Source of the DNA: Pikeienuella piscinae
Lineage (GTDB): Bacteria > Pseudomonadota > Alphaproteobacteria > Rhodobacterales > Rhodobacteraceae
NCBI RefSeq assembly: GCF_011044155.1
Contig: NZ_CP049056.1
Span: 3,290,001-3,354,000, forward strand
Length of the DNA stretch: 64,000 bases
Reading direction: 5' to 3'
The notes beneath the pieces are model-generated. The model made no database searches. It saw only the letters and a program-made list of their open reading frames with translations, and was not told the origin of the DNA. Numbering within the stretch: position 1 is the first letter of the stretch; each line of letters starts with the position of its first letter. Below are positions 1-8,800 of this stretch, one piece after another. Position numbers and translations under genes: made by a program.

Positions 1-1
1 C

Positions 2-976
2 GACCAGCCGATCCTGTCGGTTAGCGGCCTTAGCAAACGGTTTCCCATCAAGCGTGGCGTGTTCGGGGGCGCCAAGCAATATCTCCACGCCGTCGATGAC
101 GTGAGCTTCGAACTTCGCCCCAGGGAAACGCTCGGAATCGTTGGCGAGTCCGGGTGCGGAAAATCGACTACCGCGCGCATGATCGTCCGGCTGGCGCAGC
201 CGTCCGGGGGACGCATCGATTTCGCGGGAACTGATATCACGAACCTGTCTCCCAATGAGATGCGGCCCCACCGGCGCGCTCTCCAGTTCGTTTTTCAGGA
301 CCCCTATTCGTCGCTCAACCAACGTATGCGGGCGGCGGATATCGTCGCCGAGCCGATGCATAATTTCACCGATTTGCGCGGCAAGGAGTTGCGAGAGCGG
401 CTGGCGTGGCTGTTCGATCGGGTCGGCCTTCGGAAAGACATGATGGATCGGTTCCCACATGAATTTTCAGGCGGCCAGCGTCAGCGCCTCGGGATCGCCC
501 GCGCGCTTGCAGTCAATCCCAGCGTCATTGTCGCTGATGAGCCGGTATCGGCGCTCGATGTGTCGGTGCAGGCCCAGGTCATCAATCTGATGATGGATTT
601 GCAGAAGGAGTTCAATCTCGCATATCTGTTTATCGCCCATGATCTGGCGGTGGTTCAGCACATCAGTCATCATGTGGCGGTCATGTATCTGGGCAAGGTC
701 GTGGAGATCGCGGACAGGGATTCATTGTTCTCCGACCCCCAGCATCCCTATACCGAAGCGCTGCTCGACTCCGTGCCCATCCCCGACCCGGAGATGCGGC
801 GCGAGAGCGTCGCCCTGTCCGGTGAGGTGCCGAGTCCAATCAACCCGCCCTCCGGCTGCCGTTTTCACACCCGCTGCCCCTTCGCTTTCGATCGTTGCCG
901 CAAGGAATCGCCCAAGATGCGGCAGGTCAAGCAGGGTCACTCGGTCGCCTGTCATCTGCGCGAGCCTCAGTCATAG
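2..976 (+). CDS. Dipeptide/oligopeptide ABC transporter ATP-binding protein (DppF/OppF-like), 5' end cut by window
   Basis: Cytoplasmic ATPase that would power an inner-membrane peptide-type importer. The open frame runs in from the window edge, so the true start lies upstream; the GTG at 59 falls inside the conserved N-terminal strand and is not the start. Visible: Walker A GESGCGKST, signature FSGGQRQR, Walker B VIVADEP followed by the D-loop SALDVS, and the C-terminal oligopeptide-transporter extension with the Cys pattern GCRFHTRCPF. About 324 residues are present, near full length for DppF. It is probably the last gene of a second Dpp operon whose other genes are off the left edge; the amidohydrolase 58 bp downstream may belong to the same unit. 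Substrate unknown. Confidence 0.93.
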   Translation, partial: DQPILSVSGLSKRFPIKRGVFGGAKQYLHAVDDVSFELRPRETLGIVGESGCGKSTTARMIVRLAQPSGGRIDFAGTDITNLSPNEMRPHRRALQFVFQDPYSSLNQRMRAADIVAEPMHNFTDLRGKELRERLAWLFDRVGLRKDMMDRFPHEFSGGQRQRLGIARALAVNPSVIVADEPVSALDVSVQAQVINLMMDLQKEFNLAYLFIAHDLAVVQHISHHVAVMYLGKVVEIADRDSLFSDPQHPYTEALLDSVPIPDPEMRRESVALSGEVPSPINPPSGCRFHTRCPFAFDRCRKESPKMRQVKQGHSVACHLREPQS

Positions 977-1034
977 CGCAAGCGCGCCTCGCCATAACAA
1001 GCTGCTTGTCAGCATGAATTGAAAGGATACTGCA

Positions 1035-2471
1035 GTGGTCACCACCCTGATCCGAAACATCGACTGGGCCATCCTGTGGAACGGCGAGCGCCACGAGTAT
1101 GCGCGCAATATCGACCTGGTCTTCGCCGACGACGAGATCGTCTACGCGGGCGCCGATTATGATGGAGCCGTCGATGTCGAGCGCGACGGGACAGATCTCA
1201 TGGTCATTCCCGGATTTGTGAACGTCCATGGCCATCCCAGCCATGAACCCGCCTATCGAGGCATCCGTGAGGAACACGGCGTGCCGAACATGTACATGAC
1301 CGGGCTCTACGAGCGGTCGGGCGCTTTCGACACGTCCGATCCCGAGCTCAGGACCTCTGCGCTCGAGATGGCGCTCTGCGAGCTGCTCAAATCGGGCGTC
1401 ACCTCGGTCTGCGATATCTCTCCGATATTTGACGGTTGGCTCGAATTGTTCGAGCGTTCGGGAGTCCGTGGTTTCCTGGCCCCCGGGTTCGCATCGGCCC
1501 GGTGGAAACTTGCGAACGATCATGAACTCGGGTTCGATTGGGACGACGCCGGCGGTCGCAGCAAGATGGATCGCGCGCTCGCCTTCATCGACCAGATCGC
1601 CGATCATCCGTCAGGGCGGCTTTCAGGCGTCGTGTCGCCCATGCAGATCGAGAATTGCACGGACGATCTGTTGCGCGACAGCTTCGACGCGGCGAACGAC
1701 CGGAAGGTTCCATTTACGCTTCACATCTCTCAGGGCGTGCTCGAATTCCACGAAATGATCCGCCGTCACGGGCGTACGCCGATCCAGCATGCCGCCGATA
1801 TCGGGATCATGGGGCCGTCGAGCGTATTCGGCCACGCCATTTTCCCAGATACACATTCTTGGACCGGCTGGTGGACGAAAGAGGATGTGTCGCTGCTGGC
1901 CGATAGCGGTTCGTCCGTCGCGCATTGCCCCACTCCCTTCGCCCGTTACGGTCATATCATGGAGAATTTCGGCGACTATGTGCGCGCCGGCGTCAATATG
2001 GCGATCGGGACCGATACGACGCCCCACAACATGATTGAGGAGATACGCAAGGCAGGCACTTTCGCCCGTATCGCCGCCCGCGACCTCAATACCGTTTCGA
2101 CGGAAATGCTGTTTCATGCGGCCACGGTAGGTGGGGCCAAGGCGTTGCTTCGGGATGATCTCGGCCGGCTGGCGACGGGGTGCAAGGCCGATTTCGTCGC
2201 CGTCGATCTCTCGCATCCCGACATGATGCCGGCACGCGATCCGTTGCGGTCGCTGATATTCCATGCCGCGGACCGTGCGGTGAAAGAGGTATGGGTCGCT
2301 GGCCGGCAACTGGTGGCGGATGGCGCGGTCCTAGGCCTCGACCACGTCGCGGCTGGCAAGCGCCTGAGCAAGGCGCAGATCGCCATGATGGAGTCATCCC
2401 AACGGCTTGATTACAAAGGTCGCAGCACCGATGAACTAGCTCCACTCAGTCTCGCCATCGCCAAGAGCTAG
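1035..2471 (+). CDS. Metal-dependent amidohydrolase (cytosine deaminase / ATZ-TRZ-like family)
   Basis: Cytosolic TIM-barrel hydrolase of 478 aa, likely acting on an imported amide, amidine or N-heterocyclic substrate. The metal-binding HGH motif is at residues 65-67, a His-Ile in FTLHISQG and a further His in VFGHAIF follow, and the catalytic Asp lies in GTDTTPHN near residue 327. The composite N- and C-terminal beta-sandwich typical of the family is covered (IRNIDWAILWNGE; GCKADFVAVDL). The GTG start at 1035 is supported by GAAAGGA at 1021-1027. It follows a Dpp-type ATPase gene, suggesting that the transporter brings in its substrate. The exact reaction cannot be read from sequence; a deaminase or a dechlorinase-like hydrolase are both possible. 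Confidence 0.88.
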   Translation: MVTTLIRNIDWAILWNGERHEYARNIDLVFADDEIVYAGADYDGAVDVERDGTDLMVIPGFVNVHGHPSHEPAYRGIREEHGVPNMYMTGLYERSGAFDTSDPELRTSALEMALCELLKSGVTSVCDISPIFDGWLELFERSGVRGFLAPGFASARWKLANDHELGFDWDDAGGRSKMDRALAFIDQIADHPSGRLSGVVSPMQIENCTDDLLRDSFDAANDRKVPFTLHISQGVLEFHEMIRRHGRTPIQHAADIGIMGPSSVFGHAIFPDTHSWTGWWTKEDVSLLADSGSSVAHCPTPFARYGHIMENFGDYVRAGVNMAIGTDTTPHNMIEEIRKAGTFARIAARDLNTVSTEMLFHAATVGGAKALLRDDLGRLATGCKADFVAVDLSHPDMMPARDPLRSLIFHAADRAVKEVWVAGRQLVADGAVLGLDHVAAGKRLSKAQIAMMESSQRLDYKGRSTDELAPLSLAIAKS

Positions 2472-2512
2472 GCGGACGGTTTGCGCCCCTGAATGCCGGG
2501 CGCTCATCGCTG

Positions 2513-2630
2513 TCAGGCGTGGCGGGGTTTGACCAGTATCGCTGAGTCCGCGAAAGCGACGAGCCGTGCGGAGTCTCGAATGGTTTTCTCGCAACGCAGT
2601 GCGATGCGGCTGATTTTCTCCGTCGGCATG
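2513..2630 (-). pseudogene. Possible C-terminal scrap of an IS5-like transposase
   Basis: Reading the minus strand from about 2624 to the TGA at 2513-2515 gives a short peptide containing RIALRCEKT followed by a hydrophobic stretch. This resembles the C-terminal tail of IS5-group transposases (RIATRYDK-type motif then a hydrophobic helix). No upstream DDE domain remains and no inverted repeats were identified. The identification rests on memory of the motif only and is weak. It abuts the clearer IS3 remnant, consistent with a graveyard of insertion elements. Confidence 0.35.
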
Positions 2631-2702
2631 CTTGCCATGCGCTCTTGCACGGGAGAGCGTCGTCGCTGAGAATTTGGCGCCTGTTTCGAAACTCGGTCAG
2701 GG

Positions 2703-3437
2703 ATAACAGCACCATGCGAGGCGCCGCGAAGGCGAGCTTTCCGGCATCAATCGGATCTGCAGCCTATATCGCGAAGAAGGGCTGACCGTGCGCAAGCGGA
2801 AGGCGCTGCGCAAGGCTTTAGGCACACGGGCGCCGATCCTTGTGGAGCCCGCGCCAATGCGCGCTGGTCGCCGGATTTCGTTCATGACCGGCTTGCCTGC
2901 GGGCGGCGCTTCCGGGTGCTGAATGTCGTCGATGACGCGACCCGCGAATGCCTCGTGGCGATCCCGGATACATCAATCTCCGGACGTCGGGTGGCTCGGG
3001 AATAGACGACCCTGATCGAGCGCCGCGGAAAGCCCGGCATGATAGTTTCCGACAATGGAACCGAACTGACCTCGAACGCCACCCTGGAGTGGTGCTCAGC
3101 GCACCTCGTCGAGCGGCATTATAGCGCGCCAGGAAAGCCGATGCAGAACGGGTCCGTCGAGAGTATCAACGGCCGGATGCGTGACGAGTCGCTCGACGAG
3201 ACGATGTTCAGCAACATGACGCATGCCCGTCATGTCATCTCTACTTAAGCGACCTACTATAACGCCGAGCGCCCACACTCGGCCTTGGATTATCAGACCT
3301 CTGTCGATTGCGCGCTGACCCTGACCAACGCAATCGCCCGCCCCGCTGCGCGAGATGAAAGCTCCACGCGTCGGGCGATTGCTCAACCTGCGCCAATCGA
3401 CGTAAACGGAAACCGGACTCCGGTCGTGGCTGGATGA
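2703..3437 (+). pseudogene. Decayed IS3-family transposase (OrfB, DDE integrase domain)
   Basis: Remnant of an rve-type transposase. The first part reads in the frame of position 2770 (SLYREEGLTVRKRK, GTRAPILVE), then shifts frame near 2850; the rest continues in the frame of position 3039. That second frame has an in-frame TAG at 3003-3005 and a TAA at 3246-3248, and reads on to a TGA at 3435-3437. Catalytic-region motifs survive: SDNGTE (Asp) and [14 protein letters not shown] (Glu), plus the tail YNAERPHSALDYQT. At least one frameshift and two nonsense codons make it non-functional. No OrfA and no flanking target duplication were recognised. It separates the left Dpp fragment from the second Dpp operon. 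Confidence 0.85.
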
Positions 3438-3548
3438 AGGTCCAGTGGCAGGTCAGAGCCGCACAGTTTATCATCCTGGCGCCAGGCGATGCTGTGTTGC
3501 GATAGGTCCGGAAAATATATCCCAGCCGGTGAACAAGACCCAACCTGC

Positions 3549-4178
3549 TCAACTCGAGGAGTCGCTGGCGACCGCTGAGGCGAAGCTCAGGCTCTCCGCC
3601 GAGCAGACGCCGAGCACAGTCGCTTCATCGTCTCCTGTATTCACGTAGGCGTGGCCCATCGTGCTATCGATGTAGATCCCGTGCCCCTGAAGAAGTTCGA
3701 CCGGTCCGTAATGCTGGGTATGAACTTCAATCTTCCCCTCTAGAACGAATATAAATTCTTCACCGGAATGCGAAAGTAGTGGTCCGAACTCGGAGATGGA
3801 ACGCGCCTTGACCCGGGTTATGATCGGAATCATCTGCTTGTTTCTGAGATCCGAGAAGATGTAGTTGTACTCATAATTCTTAGTTTCGACGATGACATCG
3901 CGCTCACCGCGCATGATCGACCGCCGGGCGGTCGGCGGATGATCGTCCTCCGGCGCGATCAACTCGCTCAGGCTCATGTCGAGGCCCTCGGCCAATTGAA
4001 GAAGCTTGTCATAGGTCAGGGAAAGCTTGTCCCGTTCGACCTTGGACAGCGTGGCGATGGACACGCCGGTCCGCTCGCTCATGTTCTTCAATGTCCAGCC
4101 GTTCGCCCTGCGCACCCTTCGCAGGCGTTCCCCGACCGCTGATCTTTTCCTCATCTCGCCCAGAAGACGCTGACCCAT
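3549..4178 (-). CDS. XRE-family regulator with C-terminal cupin domain
   Basis: Cytoplasmic DNA-binding regulator, 209 aa. Residues about 13-70 form an XRE helix-turn-helix (RLRRVRRANGWTLKNMSERTGVSIATLSKVERDKLSLTYDKL with the rest of the fold following), and residues about 115-190 a cupin barrel (HSGEEFIFVLEGKIEVH, then HAYVNTGDDEATVLGV). This HTH-cupin layout is that of PuuR-like regulators, which sense small amines or amino-acid derivatives. A start at Met9 (4154) is an alternative. It is divergent from the Dpp-like operon beginning at 4382, with a 16-bp palindrome in between, so it probably controls that operon and itself. Confidence 0.88.
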   Translation of the reverse strand: MGQRLLGEMRKRSAVGERLRRVRRANGWTLKNMSERTGVSIATLSKVERDKLSLTYDKLLQLAEGLDMSLSELIAPEDDHPPTARRSIMRGERDVIVETKNYEYNYIFSDLRNKQMIPIITRVKARSISEFGPLLSHSGEEFIFVLEGKIEVHTQHYGPVELLQGHGIYIDSTMGHAYVNTGDDEATVLGVCSAESLSFASAVASDSSS

Positions 4179-4189
4179 TCGAACATAAA

Positions 4190-4205
4190 TTTTCGTTTCC
4201 GAAAA
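4190..4205. promoter_or_regulatory. Candidate operator: 16-bp interrupted palindrome TTTTCG-N4-CGAAAA
   Basis: TTTTCG and CGAAAA flank TTTC in the divergent gap, 12 bp upstream of the regulator's start codon. A second, looser inverted repeat lies beside it: TCTCTTGA at 4207-4214 and TCAAGAGA at 4242-4249. A TTGACC at 4211-4216 could be a -35 element for the rightward promoter. The position between an XRE-cupin gene and its presumed target suggests an operator, but no binding consensus could be tested. Confidence 0.45.
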
Positions 4206-4381
4206 CTCTCTTGACCTGCGAAAAAACTGTAGGCCATGTTATCAAGAGATGGCAATCCTTCGGACGGTGGCCTCGACGATCACCGGCGTCGCCGCAACCG
4301 GGGGTGGGCGCAAGTCGGAGCAGATGGTCGGCGCGCCGCGCCGGCAAAGATCAATCCAGGAAACCAGGGGAGTTGAATGCC

Positions 4382-5926
4382 ATGGACCGCAGAGAATTCT
4401 TGATCGCCGGCGGCGTCGCCGGCATCGCGCTCGGCATGGCGCCCGTCCGGGCGCAGTCCGGCACAATCAAGCGCGGCGGCACGATCACCGTCGCCCGAAC
4501 CGACGAAGCATTGAGCCTCGACCCGTTCGTGGTTTCTGACAACGGGTCAATCTACAACATTGCGCAGATCTGCGAGCCGCTGATCATGGCTGACGAGACG
4601 GGTCGCGGGCTGGTTCCCGGCGTCGCCGAATCCTGGACGGAGGCGGAGGACGGGCTGTCCATCGAATTCACGATTCGCGACGGCATCAAATTCAACAACG
4701 GCGCGCCAGTCACCGTCGAGGACGTCATCTTCTCCTTGACCAAGGTGTCCGACCCGCAAGGTTCTTACGGTTTCGCCTTCAACCCGCTTTCCTCGATCGA
4801 CAAGATCGATGATCGGACCGTCAAGCTGACGCTCAGCACGCCTTATGCGGCGCTCAAGTCGGCCTTGTCGCTCTTCGCAGCCTCCATCGTGTCCAAGGAA
4901 GCCTACGAGAAGGATCCCGAAGCGTTCGGCCAGGCCCCGGTCGCCACCGGTCCGTTCATGGTCGAAAGTTACGTGCGCGGAACCCAGGTCGTCATGGTGC
5001 GAAATCCGCACTACTGGATGAACGGAGAAGATGGAGAGCCGCTGCCCTATGTGGACAAGGCCGTCCTGAAATATGTGCCGGAAAGTAATTCGCGTGTCCT
5101 TGGCCTGCAGAATGGCGATTATGACACCAGCCTGGCGATGCCGCTGAACCAGGCTGCTTCGGTCGATGATATGGACGGCGTTAGTCTTGAGGTTTCACCC
5201 TCGTTCCGTCTCGACTACGTATATCTGAATCACGGAAAAGCGCCTTTCGATGATCCGAAGGTCCGGCTGGCGGTGAACTACGCGGCGAACCGCGACGCGA
5301 TTATGAAGGCGGTGTATTTCGGATTTGGCGAGATTCCGAACTCATACATGCCCAAGGTCGCTTTCTGGTCCGACGCGGTCGAACCGATCCCGTTCGACAT
5401 GGCGACCGCCAAGCAATTGGTCGAGGAGTCGAACTATGACGGCACGCCCATCCAGTTGATGGTCGACACGGGCAACGCGTCATTCCGAACGGCGGCGACG
5501 ATCCTTCAACAAGGCTGGCAGCAAGCCGGTCTGAATGTCGAGATTGTTGAATATGATGTCGGCACCGCGTTCTCGATGACCGAGCAGGGCGAATTCCAAG
5601 CCTATGTCAGCTACATCACTTCCGACATAAACGACGATGACGAATTGGCCAGCATCCAGGCCGAAGGCACGGGCGCGACGCGCGCTTTCTTCTCAAACTA
5701 CAACGATGATGAGGTGAACAAGCTTCTGAGCCAGGCTCGCCAGGAGTCGGATCGCGAGAAGCGCGCCGAACTGTACGCGCGTGTTCAGGACAAGGTGTAC
5801 CACGCCGGATACAGCGTGCCGCTGAATTTTCTGCCCTATGTCAACGGATATCATGACTACGTCCGGAACTGGCGGAACATCACCGTCGGCTGGTGGTGGC
5901 TGCGCGACATGTGGCTGGACAAGTGA
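4382..5926 (+). CDS. Dpp/Opp-type ABC transporter substrate-binding protein (SBP_bac_5)
   Basis: Periplasmic binding protein of 514 aa for a peptide- or opine-like ligand. The start at 4382 is chosen because it gives MDRREFLIAGGVAGIALG..., a Tat-like signal (RR at residues 3-4, then FL and a hydrophobic core) ending in VRAQ, and GGGGAG-like SD bases lie just upstream; the longer open frame upstream is not coding. The mature part has family-5 hallmarks: GGTITVARTDEALSLDPF, IAQICEPLI, EFTIRDGIKFNNGAPVTVEDV and GTGPF-like ATGPFMVESYVRG. First gene of the five-gene transporter operon, divergent from the XRE-cupin regulator. Confidence 0.95.
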   Translation: MDRREFLIAGGVAGIALGMAPVRAQSGTIKRGGTITVARTDEALSLDPFVVSDNGSIYNIAQICEPLIMADETGRGLVPGVAESWTEAEDGLSIEFTIRDGIKFNNGAPVTVEDVIFSLTKVSDPQGSYGFAFNPLSSIDKIDDRTVKLTLSTPYAALKSALSLFAASIVSKEAYEKDPEAFGQAPVATGPFMVESYVRGTQVVMVRNPHYWMNGEDGEPLPYVDKAVLKYVPESNSRVLGLQNGDYDTSLAMPLNQAASVDDMDGVSLEVSPSFRLDYVYLNHGKAPFDDPKVRLAVNYAANRDAIMKAVYFGFGEIPNSYMPKVAFWSDAVEPIPFDMATAKQLVEESNYDGTPIQLMVDTGNASFRTAATILQQGWQQAGLNVEIVEYDVGTAFSMTEQGEFQAYVSYITSDINDDDELASIQAEGTGATRAFFSNYNDDEVNKLLSQARQESDREKRAELYARVQDKVYHAGYSVPLNFLPYVNGYHDYVRNWRNITVGWWWLRDMWLDK

Positions 5927-5970
5927 CGCTGACAGGGGCAATCGCCCTCGAATCCGGCGACTAACCGACG

Positions 5971-6918
5971 ATGGACCTGCTGCGCTTCGTCCTGGCCCGG
6001 CTTCTGCGCGCCATTCCGGTGTTGCTGGGCGTTGTGGTATGCGTCTTTCTGACCATCCACCTCGTGCCGGGGGATCCGGTCCGGATCATGATGCATGGTC
6101 GGATCAGTGATGAGGACGTCGCCGCGATCTATCAGCAACTCGGCATGGACCGCCCGCTGATCGTCCAGTTCTTCGACTTTCTTCGCAACGCGATTGTCGG
6201 GGACCTAGGCACCAGCCTGATCCAGAAAGCGTCGGTCACCACCCTCGTTCTTGAGAAACTCTGGCCGACGCTGCTGCTGCTTTCGCTCAGCGCCGTCTTC
6301 TCTACGCTGATCGCCATCCCACTCAGTCTGCTGGCCGCGTATCACCGCGACCGCTGGCCGGATCATGCGGTCCGATTGGGCAGCATCGTCGGCTTCGCCA
6401 TGCCGCCCTACTGGATCGGCCTGTTGCTTGTGCTGTTCTTCGGCATCGCTCTGAACTGGTTTCCGATCGCCGGAATGGGCGAGGGGCCGGTGGACAATCT
6501 CTATCACATGGCCATGCCCGCCCTCACCATTTCGCTCTTTCTCGGGCCGGTGCTGATCCAGTCGCTCCGGGCGTCGATGCTGGATGCGCTGACCTCCGAA
6601 TATGTCGAGGTGGCGATGGCCAAGGGCCTGTCGGACTGGCAGATACTGACTCGACATGTGCTTCGGAACGCTTTGATTCCGGTTATCACTGTGCTCGCCG
6701 TGAACATGAGCTGGCTGTTGAGCAGCGCAGTGGTGGTGGAGTACGTGTTTGGCCTGCCGGGGCTCGGCTCGCTGCTGGTCCGCGCCGTCGGCTATCGCGA
6801 TTATCCGCTGATCCAGGGCGTTTCGCTGATCTTCGCAGTCATCGTCATCGTCATCAACCTGCTTGCGGATCTCAGCTATACGTTGGTCGACCGCCGTATC
6901 CTGAAAGGCAAGCCATGA
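5971..6918 (+). CDS. ABC transporter permease, DppB-like
   Basis: Inner-membrane permease of 315 aa with about six membrane segments. The N-terminus shows the family pattern RLLRAIPVLLGVVVCVFLTIHLVPGDP, and the cytoplasmic coupling (EAA) loop is EYVEVAMAKGLSDWQILTRHVLRNALIP (split here only by context). The last helix region LPGLGSLLVRAVGYRDYPLIQG is typical of DppB/OppB. It follows the binding-protein gene by 44 bp and overlaps the next permease gene by 4 bp (ATGA), indicating cotranslation. Confidence 0.95.
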   Translation: MDLLRFVLARLLRAIPVLLGVVVCVFLTIHLVPGDPVRIMMHGRISDEDVAAIYQQLGMDRPLIVQFFDFLRNAIVGDLGTSLIQKASVTTLVLEKLWPTLLLLSLSAVFSTLIAIPLSLLAAYHRDRWPDHAVRLGSIVGFAMPPYWIGLLLVLFFGIALNWFPIAGMGEGPVDNLYHMAMPALTISLFLGPVLIQSLRASMLDALTSEYVEVAMAKGLSDWQILTRHVLRNALIPVITVLAVNMSWLLSSAVVVEYVFGLPGLGSLLVRAVGYRDYPLIQGVSLIFAVIVIVINLLADLSYTLVDRRILKGKP

Positions 6919-7790
6919 GCGGCGCGAGCGCCCTTGTCGGGGCGTCGCGCGGGCGCACGTTGCGCCGCGAGATCGGCTCGTGGAGCGCGTCTCTCAAGGT
7001 CGGCGGATCCATGCTGATGCTCATCGTGCTGGCGGCGATCTTCGCCCCCGTGCTCGCACCCTATGATCCAACCGAGCAGGATTTCATGGCGATCCTGATG
7101 CCGCCCAGCCTCGCCCACCCGTTCGGGACCGACAATATCGGTCGGGACATCTTTTCGCGTGTTCTCTACGGCGCGCGGATCGATCTGACGATCGGGTTTC
7201 TGACCACATATGTGCCGATGACATACGGCGTTGTGCTCGGCGCCTATTCCGGTTATGTCGGTGGCCGGTTCGACAGCATCGTCTCCGGCCTGATCGATGT
7301 CGCGCTGGCCTTCCCCTTCCTGGTTCTCATCATTATCATCCTCGCCATCCTTGGGCCCGGTATCCAGAATATCTACATCGCGGTATTCCTTGTCGCTTGG
7401 ACGATGTACGCTCGGCTCGCTCGCGCAGAGATGATGGTCGAAAGCACGAAAGACTACATGACCGCCGCACGGGTGCTTGGCTATCCGCGCAGCCGCATCG
7501 TCCTACGCCACGGGTTGCCCAACGTCATCAACTCCTCCATCGTCTTTTCCGCTACGGATTTCGTCTTGAACATCGTGCTCGTCTCCAGCCTCAGCTTCAT
7601 CGGCCTGGGGGTGCAGCCGCCGGCCCCCGAATGGGGCGCGATGATTTCCGAGGGACGCGACTTCATCCGTCAGGCCTGGTGGCTGGCGACGCTGCCCGGC
7701 CTCGCCATCGTCATCACCGGCGTCGCGCTCGCGCTGATCGGCGACGGTCTAGCGCGCCGATTGGGCGAGAGGCATCACACCACGACATGA
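6915..7790 (+). CDS. ABC transporter permease, DppC-like
   Basis: Second inner-membrane permease, 291 aa. After a cytoplasmic N-terminus it shows the DppC/OppC hallmarks: a first helix around residues 33-55, DPTEQDFMAILMPPSLAHPFGTDNIGRDIFSRVLYGARIDL around the periplasmic loop (given here only as landmarks), and an EAA loop DYMTAARVLGYPRSRIVLRH. The conserved SLSFIGLGVQPPAPEWGAM stretch precedes the last helix. Overlaps DppB-like upstream and the ATPase downstream by 4 bp each. Confidence 0.95.
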   Translation: MSGASALVGASRGRTLRREIGSWSASLKVGGSMLMLIVLAAIFAPVLAPYDPTEQDFMAILMPPSLAHPFGTDNIGRDIFSRVLYGARIDLTIGFLTTYVPMTYGVVLGAYSGYVGGRFDSIVSGLIDVALAFPFLVLIIIILAILGPGIQNIYIAVFLVAWTMYARLARAEMMVESTKDYMTAARVLGYPRSRIVLRHGLPNVINSSIVFSATDFVLNIVLVSSLSFIGLGVQPPAPEWGAMISEGRDFIRQAWWLATLPGLAIVITGVALALIGDGLARRLGERHHTTT

Positions 7791-8800
7791 CGACGACCGA
7801 GCTCCCGCTTCTGAACGTTCGCGGCCTGACCATCACATTTCCCACTCCCGTCGGCCGCCTCGCTGCGAACCGTTCGGTTTCGCTCGCCGTCGCGGGGGGC
7901 GAGACTCTGGGCGTCGTCGGCGAAAGCGGCAGCGGGAAATCGGTGCTCTGCCGCGCGCTACTGGGGCTGGTCAGCGCCCCGCCCGCCCGGATCGAGGCGG
8001 AGGAGATCAGTTTCGATGGGCGCGACCTGCTGGCGATGCCGCCGCGCGAGATGCGCGCTCTGCGCGGGCAGGAGATCTCGATGATCTTCCAGAATCCGAT
8101 GAGTAGCCTCAACCCGGTCCGCCCGATCGGCGAACAGGTCTATGAGGGCCTGCGTATCCATCAGCGTATCAGCCGCGCGGCAGCCCGCGAGGCCGCGGTC
8201 GAGGCGTTGCGCCGCGTCGGCATTCCCAGTCCGGAGATCCGGGTCGATGATTACCCGCATCAATGGTCGGGCGGCATGGCGCAACGGGCTGTGATCGCCA
8301 TGGCGATGATCGGCAAGCCGAAGCTGTTGCTGGCTGACGAGCCGACGACGGCGTTGGACGTGACGATCCAGGATCAGATCCTCGCGCTGCTGGTCGAGAT
8401 CCAGCGTGAGACGCAAACCGCAATTATCCTCGTCTCACATGACATGAGCGTAATCTCCGAGACCTGTGATCAGGTCATGGTGATGTATGCCGGACATGTC
8501 GTCGAAGCCGCCCCGACCCGGCGGATATTTGAATCGTCCGCTCATCCCTATACGCTGGGCCTGCTCGGCTCGATCCCGAGCGCCGAAGGCGGTAGTGGAG
8601 CGCTGACGCCGATCCCTGGTCAGCCGCCGGATCTGTCCGACCTGCCGTCAGGCTGTCCCTTCGCGCCACGCTGCCCGGTGGCCAGCGCCGAATGCGGCCA
8701 GCGACAGATCGCGCTGCGCGCGGTGGGCGACGGGCACATGAGCGCCTGCCTTTTCCCTGAGCGCGCCAGCACGATCCGGCGTAAGGCGGCCGCCTCATGA
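7787..8800 (+). CDS. ABC transporter ATP-binding protein, DppD-like
   Basis: Cytoplasmic ATPase, 337 aa. The start at 7787 ([14 protein letters not shown]) overlaps the permease stop as ATGA; the longer upstream frame is a shadow. Walker [10 protein letters not shown]-loop [13 protein letters not shown], signature WSGGMAQR (GG-M-A variant usual in DppD), Walker [14 protein letters not shown], and switch His in VSHDMSV are all present. The C-terminal oligopeptide extension with [15 protein letters not shown] is intact. Pairs with the DppF-like ATPase that follows to energise the transporter. Confidence 0.95.
   Translation: MTTTELPLLNVRGLTITFPTPVGRLAANRSVSLAVAGGETLGVVGESGSGKSVLCRALLGLVSAPPARIEAEEISFDGRDLLAMPPREMRALRGQEISMIFQNPMSSLNPVRPIGEQVYEGLRIHQRISRAAAREAAVEALRRVGIPSPEIRVDDYPHQWSGGMAQRAVIAMAMIGKPKLLLADEPTTALDVTIQDQILALLVEIQRETQTAIILVSHDMSVISETCDQVMVMYAGHVVEAAPTRRIFESSAHPYTLGLLGSIPSAEGGSGALTPIPGQPPDLSDLPSGCPFAPRCPVASAECGQRQIALRAVGDGHMSACLFPERASTIRRKAAAS

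Noticed and set aside
4211-4242. TTGACC with a -10-like hexamer as a definite promoter
   Set aside because: No good TATAAT-like match at 16-18 bp spacing; only noted as a possible -35.
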